Shown one piece after another: positions 14,462-15,040 of a stretch of DNA of 15,040 nt (its first letter is position 1; the number at the start of each line of letters is the position of its first letter). The notes below the pieces were generated by a model. That model made no database searches and was not told where the DNA came from. It was given only the letters and a program-made list of their open reading frames with translations. Made by a program: the position numbers and the translations under genes. The stretch is from the NCBI GenBank assembly GCA_002070755.1, contig MWDY01000116.1:1-15040 (forward strand), given 5' to 3'. The stretch is from Spirochaetes bacterium ADurb.Bin110. GTDB lineage: Bacteria > Spirochaetota > Spirochaetia > Treponematales > Rectinemataceae.

Positions 14462-14854
14462 CTATGAATTACAAAATACTTTGGTTTGCGGCATTGCATT
14501 CCATTCTCTGCCATCAAGGATCCTGCCAGCTTTCTTCTTATTTGTTCCACCCCACTGCTTGAAGAAAAAAGCCGCATTATAAGTTTGAGCCATCTTTTGC
14601 AAACCCCTGTCCCCTTCTGCTTTCATCGGCCGCGCGTTAGTCCCGGATTCGCCGCCAACAATGATCCAATCTATTCCTTGCAAAGAATGCGATGCATCAA
14701 TCTCAGAAAGCAGAGGTTCAAAAGAAATGAATTTCACTGCCATCAGAATCTTTTTCAGAAGCTCTATTCTATGTGCATAAGCTTCTGATTCAACGGTCAC
14801 TCCCATTCAGATGTTGCCAGGCCACTCAAGTCTTGGCGCAAGCTGGAAGCAATG
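14462..14854 (-). pseudogene. Remnant of a DUF5131 (phage Gp37/Gp68-type) gene with an in-frame stop
   Basis: The open part (14462-14806) encodes the C-terminal half of a DUF5131 protein: MGVTVESEAYAHRI, then KFISFEPLL, the signature IDWIIVGGESG, FFFKQWGGTNKKKAGR and LDGREWNAMP. Reading further upstream in the same frame gives LAPRLEWPGNI, then TGA (14807-14809), then MGV. The family normally has a Trp codon at this place (NIWMGV), so TGG changed to TGA is the simplest reading. Just before this, HCFQ joins directly to LAPRL, where relatives carry a longer VLTKR-type segment, so a short deletion is also likely. No intact N-terminus with its Cys motif was found up to the window edge. These proteins are seen in phages and islands; their exact role is not established. 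Confidence 0.75.
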
Positions 14855-15040
14855 GTACTGGCAATGGAGAGCACAGAGTATTCGCGATATTCTGCTTGAC
14901 AGCTGCTTTTGAGGGTGTTGTAACTATGCTGGTACCCCTGGGGGAATTACCATGGCCCTGCCGGGGGATAAGATGAGCCACGACAATATGAACCAAAAAA
15001 TCTAATTCTTGCTAAAAAGCTATCTATCTATTTTGATTAA

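Noticed and set aside
14930..14970. Right attachment site, from a CTGCCGG match to the tRNA 3' end
   Set aside because: Only seven bases match; a real tRNA attachment repeat would normally share 15 or more bases with the T arm and acceptor stem.
14773..14976. A 67-codon + frame near the right edge
   Set aside because: It lies opposite the DUF5131 remnant, and no ribosome-binding site or family is visible. The rest of 14855-15040 shows nothing I can support.

Overview
The window looks like a bacterial chromosome carrying an integrated accessory block. The host is not certain. The secreted-protein signal peptide, the small-gene style and the mixed base composition would suit a spirochaete (Treponema-like) or another gut anaerobe, but no marker gene is present, so this is a weak inference.

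Layout. Positions 1-405 hold no recognisable gene. A tRNA-Leu(CAA) at 406-488 is followed, after a promoter-like sequence, by a tyrosine recombinase (677-1762) reading away from it, the classic arrangement of an element integrated at a tRNA 3' end. All genes up to about 5.9 kb are on the + strand and tightly packed: integrase, a protein with a C-terminal helix-turn-helix, an excisionase/AlpA-like small DNA-binding protein, a small unknown protein, a DUF3631 primase/helicase-like ATPase, and several small unknown proteins. This is the gene content of a small phage-like or satellite-like integrative element with its own replication module. No capsid, terminase or conjugation genes are seen. Two clusters of short inverted repeats (4578-4859 and 5105-5218) sit at the 3' end of the ATPase gene and after the next small gene. 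They share one architecture but use different repeat words.

From a promoter at 6154-6182, a complete type I restriction-modification operon follows in the order hsdM-hsdS-hsdR (6333-11537) with overlapping genes. HsdS is only 207 residues: one target-recognition domain plus one conserved helix region, half the usual size. A functional enzyme would probably need two copies of it per complex.

After hsdR, a 1569-bp insertion sequence (11597-13165) with 17-bp terminal inverted repeats and a possible 3-bp ATT duplication has inserted exactly beside the stop codon of a convergent small gene. Its transposase appears to lack an internal segment of about 25 residues. The right end (13168-14369) is an AT-rich minus-strand group: a secreted protein, a membrane-anchored zinc-ribbon protein and a YjzC-like small protein. 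Upstream of it is the broken remnant of a DUF5131 (phage Gp37/Gp68-type) gene with an in-frame stop.

The most unusual items are the paired inverted-repeat clusters of the replication module and the half-size HsdS. The right attachment site of the element was not found in the window.
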